5,312 nucleotides of DNA. Origin: an uncultured Lachnospiraceae bacterium (GTDB lineage Bacteria > Bacillota > Clostridia > Lachnospirales > Lachnospiraceae). Where the stretch lies: the NCBI GenBank assembly GCA_947177465.1, contig CAMWUP010000180.1, positions 1 through 5,312 on the forward strand. The letters are read 5' to 3'. Shown here one piece after another: positions 4,839-5,312 of the stretch. Under the pieces are notes generated by a model. That model searched no databases. It saw nothing but the letters and a program-made list of their open reading frames with translations, and was not told the origin of the DNA. Both the position numbers and the translations under genes were made by a program. Within the stretch, counting starts at the first letter, position 1; each line of letters begins with the position of its first letter.

Positions 4839-5312
4839 TGAATAGAAAAATATATCAACGTTATCTGGAAACCAGCATTTATACGTATGCAGGGATATAT
4901 AAAGATTTTATCTTATCACTGCCGGACGACATACCTTCCATAGGAATGCTGGTTTGCGATCAAATTACCCATCCGTCTATGTATTTTACAGAGCCATCTC
5001 CTTATTTAGAGGATACTTATTATGGAAAATTTGCGTCCTATCCCAAGCAGCGTTTTAAAAATGAAGATGAATTATATATAACCGCCGTTTCCATGATTGC
5101 CGGCATTTTACGTTTGGATGAAACAGGGTTCACAAAGAACAGAGACGTGACAAAAAGGATTACGGTATCCTGTCGGCAGGCTTCTGTGTTATTCAGCGCA
5201 ATTTTAAAGGCAAAAGGAATTCCCTGCCGTTCCCGGGCCGGATTCATGGATTTTGGAGATACAGGTGACAGCTATATGGAACACTGGGTTAATGAATATT
5301 GGGATTTCAATG
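4838..5312 (+). CDS. Transglutaminase-like (papain-fold) protein, 3' end beyond the window
   Basis: An open frame of 158 codons from ATG 4838 with no stop before the right edge, so the gene is partial. The N-terminal part (1-100) is soluble, with no signal peptide. Residues 110-155 match the transglutaminase-like core: VSCRQASVLFSAILKAKGIP with the likely catalytic Cys at C112, the following CRSRAGF strand, and EHWVNEYW with the likely catalytic His at H149. The third catalytic residue, an Asp some residues later in this superfamily, would fall outside the window or close to its edge. Bacterial members are mostly cysteine proteases or amide-bond enzymes rather than true cross-linkers, so the substrate is unknown. 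The start is the ATG after AGGAGG at 14-base spacing; GTG 4826 is in frame but only two bases from that site. It has its own promoter, so it is probably a separate transcription unit. Confidence 0.82.
   Translation, partial: MNRKIYQRYLETSIYTYAGIYKDFILSLPDDIPSIGMLVCDQITHPSMYFTEPSPYLEDTYYGKFASYPKQRFKNEDELYITAVSMIAGILRLDETGFTKNRDVTKRITVSCRQASVLFSAILKAKGIPCRSRAGFMDFGDTGDSYMEHWVNEYWDFN

Noticed and set aside
1..5312. CRISPR array, tRNA, rRNA or riboswitch
   Set aside because: No spaced identical repeats, no cloverleaf-like sequence and no recognisable aptamer was seen; the only tandem repeats are the 33-bp coding units and the 11-bp promoter boxes.

Overview
The window looks like chromosomal DNA of a Gram-positive anaerobe of the Clostridia, probably a gut-type Lachnospiraceae or relative. 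This is inferred from moderate base composition, strong GGAGG-type ribosome binding sites, GTG starts, tightly packed same-strand genes, extended -10 promoters and a Tn916-like integrase remnant. No gene is certain enough to name the genus. Every gene supported here is on the + strand.

Layout. (1) Bases 1-492 hold the C-terminal catalytic half of a tyrosine integrase broken by a frameshift near 262-265; its end is surrounded by overlapping inverted repeats. (2) Bases 493-669 are non-coding and carry four AACA boxes at exact 11-bp steps followed by an extended -10. (3) Bases 670-1427 encode a 122-aa four-helix membrane protein made of two similar halves, and a 102-aa soluble protein built around four 11-residue repeats. 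(4) A second promoter of the same architecture lies at 1407-1458. (5) Bases 1488-4738 form a compact operon: an 8-helix membrane protein, an OmpR-family response regulator, a HAMP-containing histidine kinase and a two-helix membrane protein, joined by overlaps of 8, 4 and 1 bases. (6) After a 99-base gap with its own promoter and a hairpin that masks the ribosome binding site, a transglutaminase-like protein begins at 4838 and runs off the right edge.

How it fits together (inference). The kinase has almost no extracytoplasmic loop, so its signal probably reaches it inside the membrane or through a partner; the 8-helix protein encoded just before the regulator is the best candidate. The phosphorylated regulator would bind the two 4 x 11-bp box arrays, switching on both its own operon and the 670/1119 pair, whose products are small envelope-type proteins. 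The result is a self-contained, autoregulated six-gene membrane-sensing cassette beside the remains of a mobile element. The shared promoter architecture is the strongest new observation in the window.
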